From Inquilinus limosus (GTDB taxonomy: Bacteria > Pseudomonadota > Alphaproteobacteria > DSM-16000 > Inquilinaceae), in assembly GCF_002195995.1 (NCBI RefSeq), contig NZ_NHON01000024.1:1-52897 (forward strand): a stretch of DNA of 52,897 bases. Direction: 5' to 3'. Below the pieces are notes generated by a model that had not been told where the DNA came from, searched no databases, and saw nothing but the letters and a program-made list of their open reading frames with translations. Numbering within the stretch: position 1 is the first letter of the stretch; every line of letters begins with the position of its first letter. The translations under genes and the position numbers were made by a program. This document shows, piece by piece, positions 23,544-32,604 of this stretch.

Positions 23544-24617
23544 GTGACCTTCCTCCGTCTCGAGCGGATCTCGAAGCTCTATGGCGACGTCGCGGCGGTC
23601 GCCGATCTCGATTTGACCGTGGAGCGCGGCGAGTTCGTGTCGCTGCTCGGCCCCTCCGGCTGCGGCAAGACCACGACGCTGCAGATGGTCGCCGGATTCG
23701 TCCCGGCCACGACCGGGCGCATCGTGCTGGACGGGCAGGACCTGACCCGGGTGAAGCCGAACCGCCGTGGCCTCGGCGTGGTGTTCCAGAGCTACGCCCT
23801 GTTCCCGCACATGACCGTGGCCGACAATGTCGCCTTCGGGCTGGAGATGCGCGGCGTCGCCAAGCCGGAGCGGGCGAAGCGGGTCGAGGAGGCGCTGGCG
23901 CTGGTCCATCTCGACCATCTCGCCGGCCGCTATCCGCGGGCCCTGTCCGGCGGCCAGCGCCAGCGCGTCGCCCTCGCCCGCGCCCTGGTGATCGAGCCGC
24001 CGGTGCTGCTGCTGGACGAGCCGCTGTCGAACCTGGACGCCAAGCTGCGCGAGGCGATGCAGTTCGAGCTGCGCCAGATTCAGCGTCGCACCGGCACCAC
24101 CACGATCATGGTCACCCACGACCAGGCCGAGGCGCTGTCGATCAGCGACCGGGTGGTGGTGATGGAGCGCGGCCGCATCACCCAGATCGACCAGCCCTAC
24201 CGGATGTACGAGCACCCGCGCAGCCGCTTCATCTCCGACTTCGTCGGCAAGGCCAACCTGCTGGACGGCGTGGTGGCCCAGCCCGGCGCGGTGGCGCGGG
24301 TGACGGTCGGCGCCGCGACGCTGGAGGCGCCGGGCGATGGCCTGCCCGTCGGCGCCCGCGTGCTGCTGTGCCTGCGGCCGGAGAAGCTGGCGCTGGGCGC
24401 GCCCGGCACCGGCCGGCTGCCCGGTACCGTCTCGCGCCGCTACTTCCTGGGCAGCCAGTGGCTGTACCACCTGGACACTGCGGCCGGCGAGCTGCTGGTG
24501 GCGGCGCCGAACCTCGGCGGCGAGCCGCTGGCCGAGGGGGCGCAGGCCGGCATCGACTGGGCGCCGGAGATGGTGCGGGTGCTGTGCGACGCCGAGGCCG
24601 CGGAGGCCGCCCGATGA
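23544..24617 (+). CDS. ABC transporter ATP-binding protein (PotA/spermidine-putrescine-type)
   Basis: A 357-residue ABC ATPase: Walker A GPSGCGKTT (36-44), Q-loop FQSYALFPHMTV, signature LSGGQRQR, Walker B LLLDEPLSNLD, H-loop THDQAEAL and a C-terminal TOBE domain. The organisation is that of PotA/FbpC-type importers for polyamines, iron or opine-like compounds. GTG at 23544 has GGGAGA seven bases upstream; the open frame extends far upstream without homology, so I reject the longer start. First gene of the cassette; its stop overlaps the next start (ATGA). Confidence 0.93.
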   Translation: MTFLRLERISKLYGDVAAVADLDLTVERGEFVSLLGPSGCGKTTTLQMVAGFVPATTGRIVLDGQDLTRVKPNRRGLGVVFQSYALFPHMTVADNVAFGLEMRGVAKPERAKRVEEALALVHLDHLAGRYPRALSGGQRQRVALARALVIEPPVLLLDEPLSNLDAKLREAMQFELRQIQRRTGTTTIMVTHDQAEALSISDRVVVMERGRITQIDQPYRMYEHPRSRFISDFVGKANLLDGVVAQPGAVARVTVGAATLEAPGDGLPVGARVLLCLRPEKLALGAPGTGRLPGTVSRRYFLGSQWLYHLDTAAGELLVAAPNLGGEPLAEGAQAGIDWAPEMVRVLCDAEAAEAAR

Positions 24618-25477
24618 GCGCCACGATGGCCGAGGGGCGCCTGGCCCCGGCGGCGATGGCCCTGCCGGCGACGATCCTGTTCGCCGGGCTGGTGCTGACG
24701 CCGCTGGCGCTGACCCTGATCCTGTCCTTCCACGTCTACGACCACGCCACCGGCGTTCAGGACGCCTGGACCGTCGGCCAGTACCTGACGGTGCTGACCG
24801 ACCCCTACTATTACGAGATCTTCCTGCGCACCTTCCGCCTGTCGGCCCTGACCACGCTGATCTGCATCGTGGTCGGCGCGCCCGAAGCCTATGTGCTGAG
24901 CCGGATGCGCAGCCCCTGGCGCTCGATCTTCCTGCTGGTGGTGCTGGCGCCGCTGCTGGTCTCGGTCGTGGTCCGTGCCTTCGGCTGGAGCATGCTGCTG
25001 GGACCGACCGGGCTGGTGAACGAGGCGACGCAGGCGCTGGGCCTGGGCCGCGTCCGGCTGCTCTATACCGAGACCGCGGTGGTGGTGGCGCTGGTCCATA
25101 TCATGCTGCCCTTCATGGTCATCCCGGTCTGGACCTCGCTGCAGAAGCTGGACCCGGCGGCCGAGCAGGCGGCGCTGTCACTGGGCGCGTCGCACGCCAC
25201 CGTGCTGCGCCGGGTGGTGCTGCCGCAGATCCTGCCCGGCCTCCTGTCCGGCAGCCTGATCGTGTTCGGCCTGGCCGCCAGCTCCTTCGCCATCCCCGGC
25301 CTGCTGGGCGGGCGGCGGCTGAAGATGGTCGCCACCGTGGTCTATGACGAATACCTGAACTCGCTGAACTGGCCGCTGGGCGCCGCCATCGCGGTGATCC
25401 TGCTGGTCGCCAACCTGGCCATCATGCTCGGCTACAACCGGATCGTCGAAGGACGGTACCGGAAGACCCTCGGGTAG
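24614..25477 (+). CDS. ABC permease (PotB-type)
   Basis: A 287-residue inner-membrane permease with about six helices and the EAA loop (EQAALSLGA, then ATVLRRVVLPQILPG). It pairs with the PotC-type permease downstream. ATG overlaps the previous stop (ATGA), so translation is coupled. Confidence 0.92.
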   Translation: MSATMAEGRLAPAAMALPATILFAGLVLTPLALTLILSFHVYDHATGVQDAWTVGQYLTVLTDPYYYEIFLRTFRLSALTTLICIVVGAPEAYVLSRMRSPWRSIFLLVVLAPLLVSVVVRAFGWSMLLGPTGLVNEATQALGLGRVRLLYTETAVVVALVHIMLPFMVIPVWTSLQKLDPAAEQAALSLGASHATVLRRVVLPQILPGLLSGSLIVFGLAASSFAIPGLLGGRRLKMVATVVYDEYLNSLNWPLGAAIAVILLVANLAIMLGYNRIVEGRYRKTLG

Positions 25478-25483
25478 GCGCCA

Positions 25484-26278
25484 ATGTCCCGCAACGGCCC
25501 CCTCGCCCTGGTCTTCCACGCGCTGGTCGTGATCTTCATGCTGGCGCCGCTGGTGATCGTCTGCCTGGTCGCCTTCACGCCGGAGAACACGCTGAGCCTG
25601 CCGACCGCCGGCGCCTCGCTGCGCTGGTTCGAGGCGGTGTTCGACCACGCCGATTTCCTGCAATCCTTCTGGAACAGCCTGGGCCTCGCGACCCTGTCGG
25701 CGACGCTGTCGACCGCGATCGCCGTGCCCGCCGGCATCGCCACCACCCGATACGCCTTCCGCGGCCGCGACGCGCTGAACGCGCTGTTCCTGTCGCCGCT
25801 GCTGATCCCGCACCTCGTGCTGGGCGTGGCGCTGCTGCAGCTGTTCTCCCAGCTCGGCGCCGCCGGCAGCTTCTTCTGGCTGGTGCTGGCGCACAGCGTG
25901 ATTATCACGCCCTACGCCCTGCGGCTGGTCATCGCCGCGCTGGTCGGCTTCGACCGGTCGACCGAGCAGGCCGCGGCGTCGCTGGGGGCCAGCGCCTTCA
26001 CCGTGTTCCGCCGTATCACCCTGCCGATGATCCTGCCCGGCGTGGCCGGCGGCTGGCTGCTGGCCTTCATCAACAGCTTCGACGAGCTGACGATGTCGAT
26101 CTTCGTCACCTCGCCCGCCACCGTCACCTTGCCGGTGCGGATGTACATGTATGCGACGGAATCGATCGACCCGATGATGGCCGCCGTCTCGGCCCTGATG
26201 GTCGCCGTCACCGCCGTCGCCATGGTCGTGCTCGACCGCATCTACGGCCTCGACCGCATCCTGGTCGGCCGCCAGTGA
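25484..26278 (+). CDS. ABC permease (PotC-type)
   Basis: A 264-residue permease with six helices and the EAA loop (EQAAASLGA, then FRRITLPMILPG). Starts six bases after the PotB-type gene. Together with the ATPase at 23544 and the binding protein at 29114 it completes one importer. Confidence 0.92.
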   Translation: MSRNGPLALVFHALVVIFMLAPLVIVCLVAFTPENTLSLPTAGASLRWFEAVFDHADFLQSFWNSLGLATLSATLSTAIAVPAGIATTRYAFRGRDALNALFLSPLLIPHLVLGVALLQLFSQLGAAGSFFWLVLAHSVIITPYALRLVIAALVGFDRSTEQAAASLGASAFTVFRRITLPMILPGVAGGWLLAFINSFDELTMSIFVTSPATVTLPVRMYMYATESIDPMMAAVSALMVAVTAVAMVVLDRIYGLDRILVGRQ

Positions 26279-26291
26279 CCGGATCCCTCTG

Positions 26292-26585
26292 ATGCCCATC
26301 CTGACCCGCCTGGCCGAGACCGCCAGGCCCGAGATCCGCTTCCGCCTGGACGGGCGGCCGGCGATCGCCCTGGCCGGCGACACGGTGCTGACCGCGATCC
26401 TCACCTCCGCCGACCGGCTGCGCCGGTCCGAGTTCGGCGGCGGTCCTCGCGCCGGCTTCTGCCTGATGGGCGCGTGCCAGGATTGCTGGGTGGCGACCGA
26501 GGACGGGCAACGCTTCCGCGCCTGTTCCACCGCCATCGCCGAGGGCATGCGGCTGGTGACCGGCCCGACGGGAGACGCGGCATGA
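26292..26585 (+). CDS. Small [2Fe-2S] subunit of a flavin dehydrogenase (HcnA/OoxA-type gamma subunit)
   Basis: A 97-residue ferredoxin-like protein. Four cysteines, C57, C62, C65 and C78, in GFCLMGACQDC then RACST, match the Fer2_4 subunits of hydrogen cyanide synthase (HcnA), opine oxidase and D-hydroxyproline dehydrogenase. It passes electrons between the two flavoproteins coded next. Its stop overlaps the start of the next gene (ATGA). Confidence 0.9.
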   Translation: MPILTRLAETARPEIRFRLDGRPAIALAGDTVLTAILTSADRLRRSEFGGGPRAGFCLMGACQDCWVATEDGQRFRACSTAIAEGMRLVTGPTGDAA

Positions 26586-27955
26586 GCGGCGAGATCCGCC
26601 CCGTCATCGTCGGCGCCGGCCCGGCCGGCATCCGCGCCGCCCAGGCCCTGGCGGCGGCCGGGCTGCGCCCGGTCGTGGTGGACGAGGCGGCGAAGGGCGG
26701 CGGCCAGATCTATCGCCGCCAGCCGGATGGCTTCACCCGCGACGCGAAGACTCTCTACGGGACCGAGGCGGCCAAGGCCGAGGCGCTGCACCGGACCATC
26801 GACGGGCTGGCCATCGACCACCGACCGCAGACCCTGGTGTGGAACATCGAGGCCGGGGCGCTGGACCTGCTGCGGGACGGCCAGGCCGAGCGGCTGCCCT
26901 ACAGCCGTCTGATCCTGGCCACCGGCGCCACCGACCGCATCCTGCCGATCCCCGGCTGGACCCTGCCCGGCGCCTACAGCCTGGGCGCGGCGCAGGTGGC
27001 GCTGAAATACCAGGGCTGCGGCATCGGCCGGCGCGTCGCCTTCATCGGCACAGGCCCGCTGCTGCCGCTGGTCGCCTCGCAGTATCTCAAGGCCGGGGCG
27101 GAGGTCGCGGCGGTGCTGGACACAGCGCGGCAGGCCGACAAGCTGGCCGCCCTGCCCGGCCTGCTGCGCGGCCCCGCCACCATGGCCAAGGGCCTGCGCC
27201 TGCTGGCGGCGCTGAGGGCCGGCGGCGTGAAGCTGCGCCACGGCGCCCGGCCGCTGCGCATCCTCGGGACCGAGCGGGTCGAGGGGCTGGTCTGGCACGA
27301 CGGCGAGCGCGAGCAGCGGATCGACTGCGACGCCGTCGCCTTCGGCTATGGCCTGCGCTCCGAGACCCAGCTGGCCGACCTGGCCGGCTGCCGCTTCCGC
27401 TTCGACCCGCTGAACCGCGCCTGGCTGCCCGAGCGCGACGCCGCCGGCCGCAGCAGCGTGGCCGGTGTCTACCTGGCCGGGGACGGCGCCGGTATCGCCG
27501 GGGCGGATGCGGCGGAGCTGGCCGGCGAGCGCGCGGCCCTGGCCCTGCTGGAGGATCTCGGCCGGCCGGTCGACCGCGCCCGCGCGGCACACCTGGAGGG
27601 TAAGCTGGCCGCGATCGGCCGGTTCCGCCAGGGGCTGGAGCGTGCCTTCCCCTTCCCCGCCGGCTGGGCCGCCCAGGCGCCGGACAGCCTCGTGATCTGC
27701 CGCTGCGAGGAGGTGTCGGCCGGCACGCTGCGCGCCACCGCCACCCGCTGGGGCACCCCGGAGCTGAACCGGCTGAAGGCGCTGTGCCGGGTCGGCATGG
27801 GCCGCTGCCAGGGCCGCATGTGCGGCACCGCGGCGGCCGAGATCCTGGCCGCCCATCGCGGCGTGCCGATCGAGGCGGTGGGCCGGCTGCGCGGCCAGGC
27901 CCCGGTCAAGCCGATCCCGATCGCGATCGAGGCCGCGCCGGAGGAAGCGGCATGA
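26582..27955 (+). CDS. FAD/NAD(P)-binding subunit with C-terminal BFD-type [2Fe-2S] domain (HcnB/OoxA-like)
   Basis: A 457-residue flavoprotein. The N-terminal dinucleotide motif GAGPAG is at 11-16; a second nucleotide site is near FIGTGPLLP. The C-terminus carries a BFD-like iron-sulfur domain with C373, C375, C409 and C414 (VICRCEE, then MGRCQGRMC). This is the alpha/HcnB-type subunit of heteromeric amine dehydrogenases. It overlaps both neighbours by four bases. With the subunits on each side it forms a complete three-part enzyme. Confidence 0.9.
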   Translation: MSGEIRPVIVGAGPAGIRAAQALAAAGLRPVVVDEAAKGGGQIYRRQPDGFTRDAKTLYGTEAAKAEALHRTIDGLAIDHRPQTLVWNIEAGALDLLRDGQAERLPYSRLILATGATDRILPIPGWTLPGAYSLGAAQVALKYQGCGIGRRVAFIGTGPLLPLVASQYLKAGAEVAAVLDTARQADKLAALPGLLRGPATMAKGLRLLAALRAGGVKLRHGARPLRILGTERVEGLVWHDGEREQRIDCDAVAFGYGLRSETQLADLAGCRFRFDPLNRAWLPERDAAGRSSVAGVYLAGDGAGIAGADAAELAGERAALALLEDLGRPVDRARAAHLEGKLAAIGRFRQGLERAFPFPAGWAAQAPDSLVICRCEEVSAGTLRATATRWGTPELNRLKALCRVGMGRCQGRMCGTAAAEILAAHRGVPIEAVGRLRGQAPVKPIPIAIEAAPEEAA

Positions 27956-29082
27956 CCGCCACCGAACGGATTACCACCGACGTCGCCATCATCGGCGGCG
28001 GCATCGCCGGCGCGGCGGCGGCCCTGGCGCTGCGCCGCATGGGGATGGCGGTGCTGCTGCTGGAGCGCGGCTTCTGCGGCGCCCAGGCCAGCGGCGTGAA
28101 CTATGGCGGCGTCCGCCGCCAGGGCCGGCCGCCGGAGCAGATCCCGCTGTCGCAGCGCGCCCATGCGATCTGGCAGCGCCTGCCCGAGACGATCGGCATC
28201 GACGGCGAATACATCCGCTCCGGCCACCTCAAGCTGGCGCGCAGCGAGGCCGAGCTGGCGTCGCTGGAAGCCTATCAGGACCGGGTGCGCGATTTCGGCC
28301 TCGGGCTCGAGATCGTCGCCGGCAACGCCTTCCGCGCCCGCTGGCCCTGGCTGGGCGACCGCGCCATCGCCGGCTCCTGGTGCCCGGCCGACGGCCATGC
28401 CAATCCACGGCTGGTGTCGCCCGGCTTCGCCCGGGCCGCGCGCAAGGCCGGGGCCGACATCCGCGAGCAGACCGCGGTGCAGGAGGCGGTGCGCGACGGC
28501 GACGGCTTCCGCCTGCTGGCCGGCGAGGGGCTGGAGGTACGGTCGCGCCTGCTGCTGAACTGCGCTGGCGCCTGGTCCGGCCGCTTCGCCGCCGCCTTCG
28601 GCGAGCCGGTGCCGCTGGTCTCGGCCCATCCCAACATGGCGGTGACCGAGCCGCTGCCGCGCCTGATGGACATCAATGTCGGGGTCGAGGGCGGCAGCAT
28701 CTATGCCCGCCAGGTCGAGCGCGGCAACTGCGTCATGGGCGGCGGCCGCGGCATCACCCTGGACGAGGACCGGGCCCGGCCCGGCCGCAGCGCCATCGCC
28801 GCGCTGCTGCGCCAGGCGGCGGAGCTGTTCCCGGCGCTGCGCGGCGCCCAGGTGATCCGGTTCTGGAGCGGGGTCGAGGGCGACACACCCGACCGCAACC
28901 CGGTGCTGGGGCCGAGCGGCACGACGCCGGGGCTGATCCATGGCTTCGGCTTCTCCGGCGCCGGCTTCCAGATCGGGCCGGCGGTCGGCGAGGTGCTGGC
29001 AGAGCTGGCGCGCGACGGCCGCAGCACCACCCCGGTCGAGGCCTTCGACATCGGCCGCTTCGCCACAACGGCGACGGCCTGA
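27952..29082 (+). CDS. FAD-dependent amino-acid/amine oxidoreductase (DAO family; HcnC/opine oxidase catalytic subunit)
   Basis: A 376-residue DAO-fold flavoprotein with GGGIAG at 15-20 and the C-terminal FAD motif (TPGLIHGFGFSGAGFQIGP). In HcnABC, opine oxidases and D-hydroxyproline dehydrogenases this subunit oxidises the C-N bond of an amino acid or opine. Lies directly after the alpha subunit (ATGA overlap) and before the binding protein. Substrate not known. Confidence 0.9.
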   Translation: MTATERITTDVAIIGGGIAGAAAALALRRMGMAVLLLERGFCGAQASGVNYGGVRRQGRPPEQIPLSQRAHAIWQRLPETIGIDGEYIRSGHLKLARSEAELASLEAYQDRVRDFGLGLEIVAGNAFRARWPWLGDRAIAGSWCPADGHANPRLVSPGFARAARKAGADIREQTAVQEAVRDGDGFRLLAGEGLEVRSRLLLNCAGAWSGRFAAAFGEPVPLVSAHPNMAVTEPLPRLMDINVGVEGGSIYARQVERGNCVMGGGRGITLDEDRARPGRSAIAALLRQAAELFPALRGAQVIRFWSGVEGDTPDRNPVLGPSGTTPGLIHGFGFSGAGFQIGPAVGEVLAELARDGRSTTPVEAFDIGRFATTATA

Positions 29083-29113
29083 GCATCAACAACCGAAAAC
29101 AGGAGAGAGCGAC

Positions 29114-30157
29114 ATGAACGGACGGATCACGACGGTACTGCTGGCCACCACGCTGCTGACGTCAGGCGCGGCGATGGCGGAGACCAAGACCCTCTATATC
29201 GGCATGAACGGCGGCGACATGGAGAAGGCGTACAGCCAGTACGTCTTCCCCGACTTCGAGAAGGCCAACGACGTCAAGGTCGTGGTGGTGCCCGGCACCT
29301 CGTCGGAGATCCTGGCGAAGGCGCAGGCGGCCAAGGACAACCCGCAGATGCACCTGGTCTTCCTCGATGACGGCGTCATGGTCCGCGCCATCGGCATGGG
29401 GCTGTGCCAGAAGACCGAGAGCGCGCCGGTGATGGCCGACCTGTACCCCGCCGCGCGGATCAAGGACGACATGGCGCTGGGCGTCACGGTCACAGTCACC
29501 GGCCTGGCCTACAACACCAAGATGTTCGAGGAGGAGGGCTGGGCCGCCCCGACGTCCTGGATGGACCTGGCCGACAAGAAGTTCGAGGGCAAGGTCGTGT
29601 TCCAGTCGCTGTCCAGCAGCACCTACGGGCTGCACGGCTTCCTGATGTTCAACCGCATCCAGGGCGGCACCGAGGAGAATGTCGATCCCGGCTTCGCCAA
29701 GTGGGGCGAGACCGTCGGCCCGAACGTCCTGGAATACATCCCGAGCTCGGCCAAGCTGTCGGAGATGGTGCAGACCGGCGAGGCGGCGATCTTCCCGCTG
29801 ACTCCGACCGCCGTCGCCAGCTTCAAGGACAAGGGCATCCCGGTCGCCTACGCGCAACCCAAGGAAGGCGCGGTGGTGCTGATGGTCGCCGAATGCGTCG
29901 TCGCCGGGAACTCCGAGCCGGCGCTGGCGCAGAAGCTGGCGCAGTACCTGCTGACGCCCGAGGCCCAGGCCAAGGCGCTGCAATACGGCAACCAGATCCC
30001 GTCCAACGCCAAGGTCGACGGGTCGACCCCGGAATCGGCGGCGATGGTGAAGGAGATGCGCGGCTATCTCGACAACGCGGTCACGGTCGACTGGGACCAG
30101 ATCAACGCCCACCGGCCGGACTGGAACGACCGCTGGAACCGGACGGTGGAACGGTAA
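29114..30157 (+). CDS. Periplasmic substrate-binding protein (PotD-type)
   Basis: A 347-residue extracellular solute-binding protein of family 1/PotD. The signal peptide (1-22, ending GAAMA) is clear. AGGAGAG lies eight bases before the ATG. Mature domain features GLAYNTKMFEEEGW and PLTPTAVASFKDKGIPV. It is the last gene of the cassette and defines what the importer takes up; polyamine-binding Asp/Trp residues cannot be judged by eye. A palindromic repeat follows 13 bases after the stop and may act as the operon's 3' end. Confidence 0.92.
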   Translation: MNGRITTVLLATTLLTSGAAMAETKTLYIGMNGGDMEKAYSQYVFPDFEKANDVKVVVVPGTSSEILAKAQAAKDNPQMHLVFLDDGVMVRAIGMGLCQKTESAPVMADLYPAARIKDDMALGVTVTVTGLAYNTKMFEEEGWAAPTSWMDLADKKFEGKVVFQSLSSSTYGLHGFLMFNRIQGGTEENVDPGFAKWGETVGPNVLEYIPSSAKLSEMVQTGEAAIFPLTPTAVASFKDKGIPVAYAQPKEGAVVLMVAECVVAGNSEPALAQKLAQYLLTPEAQAKALQYGNQIPSNAKVDGSTPESAAMVKEMRGYLDNAVTVDWDQINAHRPDWNDRWNRTVER

Positions 30158-30170
30158 GGCTACCCTCTAT

Positions 30171-30258
30171 CGTCATTGCGAGGAGGCGAAGCCGACGAAG
30201 CAATCCAGGGGCCAGCGCGCACCGGCCCCTGGATTGCTTCGCTGCGCTCGCAATGACG
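30171..30258. repeat. Palindromic dispersed repeat, copy 2
   Basis: Nearly identical to 10143-10232: ends CGTCATTGCGAGGAGG and CTCGCAATGACG with the inner CAATCCAGG/CCTGGATTG. It lies between the cassette and the tetR gene, so it could form a strong bidirectional hairpin between convergent genes. Confidence 0.92.
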
Positions 30259-30272
30259 GTATTGAGGCCGAG

Positions 30273-30908
30273 TCACCCCAGCCCCAACGCCCGGCGGACG
30301 AAGGCCTGCAGCTCGGCCACTAGGCCGGCGACATCGGTGCGGCCGTCGGCGATGGCGTGGTCGACGCCGCCATGGAAGGCGTAGAACAGCAGGATCCCCG
30401 TCATCTCGGGGTCGTCCGCCACCCAGGCCCCGGCCGCGGCGCCGTCGCGCAGCAGCTCCACCAGGCCGCGCACCGGCTCCATATGGCCGTCGACACGGCG
30501 CTGGCGCGGCAGGAAGTCGGGCGTGTGGAACAGCACGTCATGCAGCTCGACCTGGTCGAGATAGCCGTGCACGCCGCCCTCCAGCCAGGCGGCGAGCTGG
30601 CTCGACCAGTCGGCCGGATCGGCTTTCGCCCGGGCGGCGGCGATGCGGGCGCCGAACCGCTCGGCGAAGCGCTCGCGCAACGCCTCGACCAGCGCCTCCT
30701 TGCTGGCGAAGTACAGATAGAAGGTGCCCTTGGCCACGTCGGCGGCGGCGACGATGTCGTCGATGCTGGTGCCGGCGATGCCCTTGCGCAGCACCAGCGC
30801 CTCCCCCGCGTCCAGCAGCTCGCGCCGGCGCACCTCGGACGGCTTGGTCCGCGGCCGCCCCGGTTCGGCGGCGGCAGGCCGTCGTCTGCGCGTCTGGGAT
30901 TCGATCAT
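30273..30908 (-). CDS. TetR family transcriptional regulator
   Basis: A 211-residue TetR protein with the HTH at about 32-66 (GIAGTSIDDIVAAADVAKGT, then FYLYFASKEALVE). It is convergent with the opine-type cassette and lies head to tail with the DUF1537 kinase gene on the same strand, about 90 bases away. I start at MIESQTRR (30908). The ligand and target are not known. Confidence 0.88.
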   Translation of the reverse strand: MIESQTRRRRPAAAEPGRPRTKPSEVRRRELLDAGEALVLRKGIAGTSIDDIVAAADVAKGTFYLYFASKEALVEALRERFAERFGARIAAARAKADPADWSSQLAAWLEGGVHGYLDQVELHDVLFHTPDFLPRQRRVDGHMEPVRGLVELLRDGAAAGAWVADDPEMTGILLFYAFHGGVDHAIADGRTDVAGLVAELQAFVRRALGLG

Positions 30909-30998
30909 CGCCGCACTCTGCGTCGATCGGCCGGCGCGATGCAACCTCGGGACGGCCGAGCCAGCCCCTGAGCCTCCGCCGGATCGATCCGTCGGACC

Positions 30999-32375
30999 TC
31001 AGAATGGGGAAGCAGCCCCTCCCCCGCTTCTGATCCGGATGAAGTAGTCGGGCGCCCCCATCTGGCCGCCTTTCAGCGCGATCTCCAGCCCGGCCAGCGC
31101 CGGGTCGTCGCCATGCGCCCGGAACAGCGCGGCCCCCGGCACGGTCGGCGCCAGCGCCGTCAGGGCATGGATGCCGAGGACGCTCGCGCCGTAGCCGGAG
31201 GTGTCGCCGCCGGCGATGATGCCGCGCTTCAGCCGCCCCCGGCGCAGCACCTGCTGCAGCGCGGTGCCGAGGCCGGTGCCGATGCGCTCATTGACCACGG
31301 CCGGGTCGGCGCCGGAGGCGGCGAGCGCCTGGTTCAGCGCGGCCACGGCCGGATCGTCGGGGCCGCGGGCGGTGAACAGCAGCGGGTCGCGCCCGGCCCC
31401 GATCGCGGCCAGCGCCGCCTCGACCGTACGGCCGATCTCGCCGGCCCAGGCGGCCTCTTCGACCGCAAGGCGGGCATCGACCGGGATGGGGTGGAAGCCA
31501 CGCTCGAGCGCATGGACGATCTGGGCCGCGGTCTGCGGCGCGCAGGAGCCGGAGACGACCGCGACACGGTCAACCGCCCCGGCGCTGGGCGCCGGCGGGG
31601 GTGGGTCGATCAGCCCGGCCTGCCGCCAATGGGCCAGCAGCGCATATTCCAGCCCCTGCGAGCCGATCGCGAACAGCCGGTCGCCGCGGCTGCGCCAGAT
31701 CAGGCCGCCGACCGCGGCGAGGTCGGCCTCGTCCACCACGTCGAAGGCGACGATCTCGGCGCCGGCCGCGATCTCCCGCTCCAGCGCCGCCTCCCCGCGG
31801 CCGGAGCGCAGGGCGGTGAGGTCGACGAGGCCGAAGGGCTTGTCCGTCTGCCGCGCCAGATGCCGCCGGACATCGGCCTCGCCCATCGGCGTCACCGGGT
31901 GGCGGCTCATCGTCGGATGCCGGTCGAGGCGGTGGGCCGTGCCGTCGAAGGCGGCGAAGAGGTTGCCGAAGCACTGCCACCGCCCGATCGCCGGCGCCGC
32001 CACCACGAAGGGATGCCAGGCGCCGCCGAGTACCGGCACCGCGAGGTCGGCGGCCTTGCCGATCGACCCGACATGCGGCGCGGAATCGAGGGTCGAGCAG
32101 ATCTTGTACTGTGCGACCGGCGCGCCGAGCCCGGCCAGGGCCTCGAACACCGGCGGCAGGTGCCGCTCCATCCAGGCCGGATCCTTCGACCGCGCCACCC
32201 CGGCGATGCCGATGCCGCGATAGCCGGCGAAGGCGGCGAGGTGTTGCGGCGTCGGCACGTCGAGGAACAGCACGGAGGGCACGCCGCCGAAGGTCAACAC
32301 CTCCATCACCGCGGCGGCACCGGTGAAGTCGTCGCCATACCAGGAAACGAGCGGGCCTGGGGGGAGAGAGGTCAT
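30999..32375 (-). CDS. oiaK: DUF1537/four-carbon-acid-sugar-kinase family protein, OiaK-like (3-oxo-isoapionate kinase) by context
   Basis: A 458-residue sugar-acid kinase of the DUF1537 fold: N-terminal substrate domain with YGDDFTGAAA, C-terminal nucleotide domain with IIAGGDTSGYG and KGGQMG. Family members phosphorylate four- and five-carbon acid sugars. Known D-apiose clusters pair such a kinase with an OiaX-type RuBisCO-like protein and ApnO, both present here. The upstream gap to oiaX holds a palindromic repeat, so co-expression may be lowered. The start has only a weak GGCGAG site. Alternative: a threonate/erythronate-type kinase, but the neighbours favour apionate. Confidence 0.75.
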   Translation of the reverse strand: MTSLPPGPLVSWYGDDFTGAAAVMEVLTFGGVPSVLFLDVPTPQHLAAFAGYRGIGIAGVARSKDPAWMERHLPPVFEALAGLGAPVAQYKICSTLDSAPHVGSIGKAADLAVPVLGGAWHPFVVAAPAIGRWQCFGNLFAAFDGTAHRLDRHPTMSRHPVTPMGEADVRRHLARQTDKPFGLVDLTALRSGRGEAALEREIAAGAEIVAFDVVDEADLAAVGGLIWRSRGDRLFAIGSQGLEYALLAHWRQAGLIDPPPPAPSAGAVDRVAVVSGSCAPQTAAQIVHALERGFHPIPVDARLAVEEAAWAGEIGRTVEAALAAIGAGRDPLLFTARGPDDPAVAALNQALAASGADPAVVNERIGTGLGTALQQVLRRGRLKRGIIAGGDTSGYGASVLGIHALTALAPTVPGAALFRAHGDDPALAGLEIALKGGQMGAPDYFIRIRSGGGAASPF

Positions 32376-32407
32376 GCGGCGGCTCGCCAAGCTAAATAAG
32401 CTAAAGG

Positions 32408-32566
32408 AGTCCCCCCTCCCCTCGCGGGAGGGAGATAGGGGGAGGGGGTTCTCGCAGCTTGGCCTAGCCCTGCCGATTGGGCTTCGAGGCGAGTCGAAAG
32501 CGCATTCGCGCGCGGACGCGCGCAGACCCCTCCCCCTGCCCCCCTCCCGCAAGGGGAGGGGGGACT
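32408..32566. repeat. Palindromic repeat between the oiaX-like and oiaK-like genes
   Basis: A 159-base element with arms AGTCCCCCCTCCCCT (from 32408) and AGGGGAGGGGGGACT (to 32566). It lies between co-directional genes, where its hairpin could act as an attenuator or 3' end stabiliser. Confidence 0.85.
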
Positions 32567-32604
32567 AAAATGGAATGGGGAGACAGGAGCTCGTCGGAGA
32601 TCAC

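Noticed and set aside
25178-27856. Very long minus-strand open frame (892 codons) across the ABC/dehydrogenase cassette
   Set aside because: It is antisense to four well-supported genes, Gln/Arg/Gly-rich without any domain, and typical of GC-rich shadow frames.
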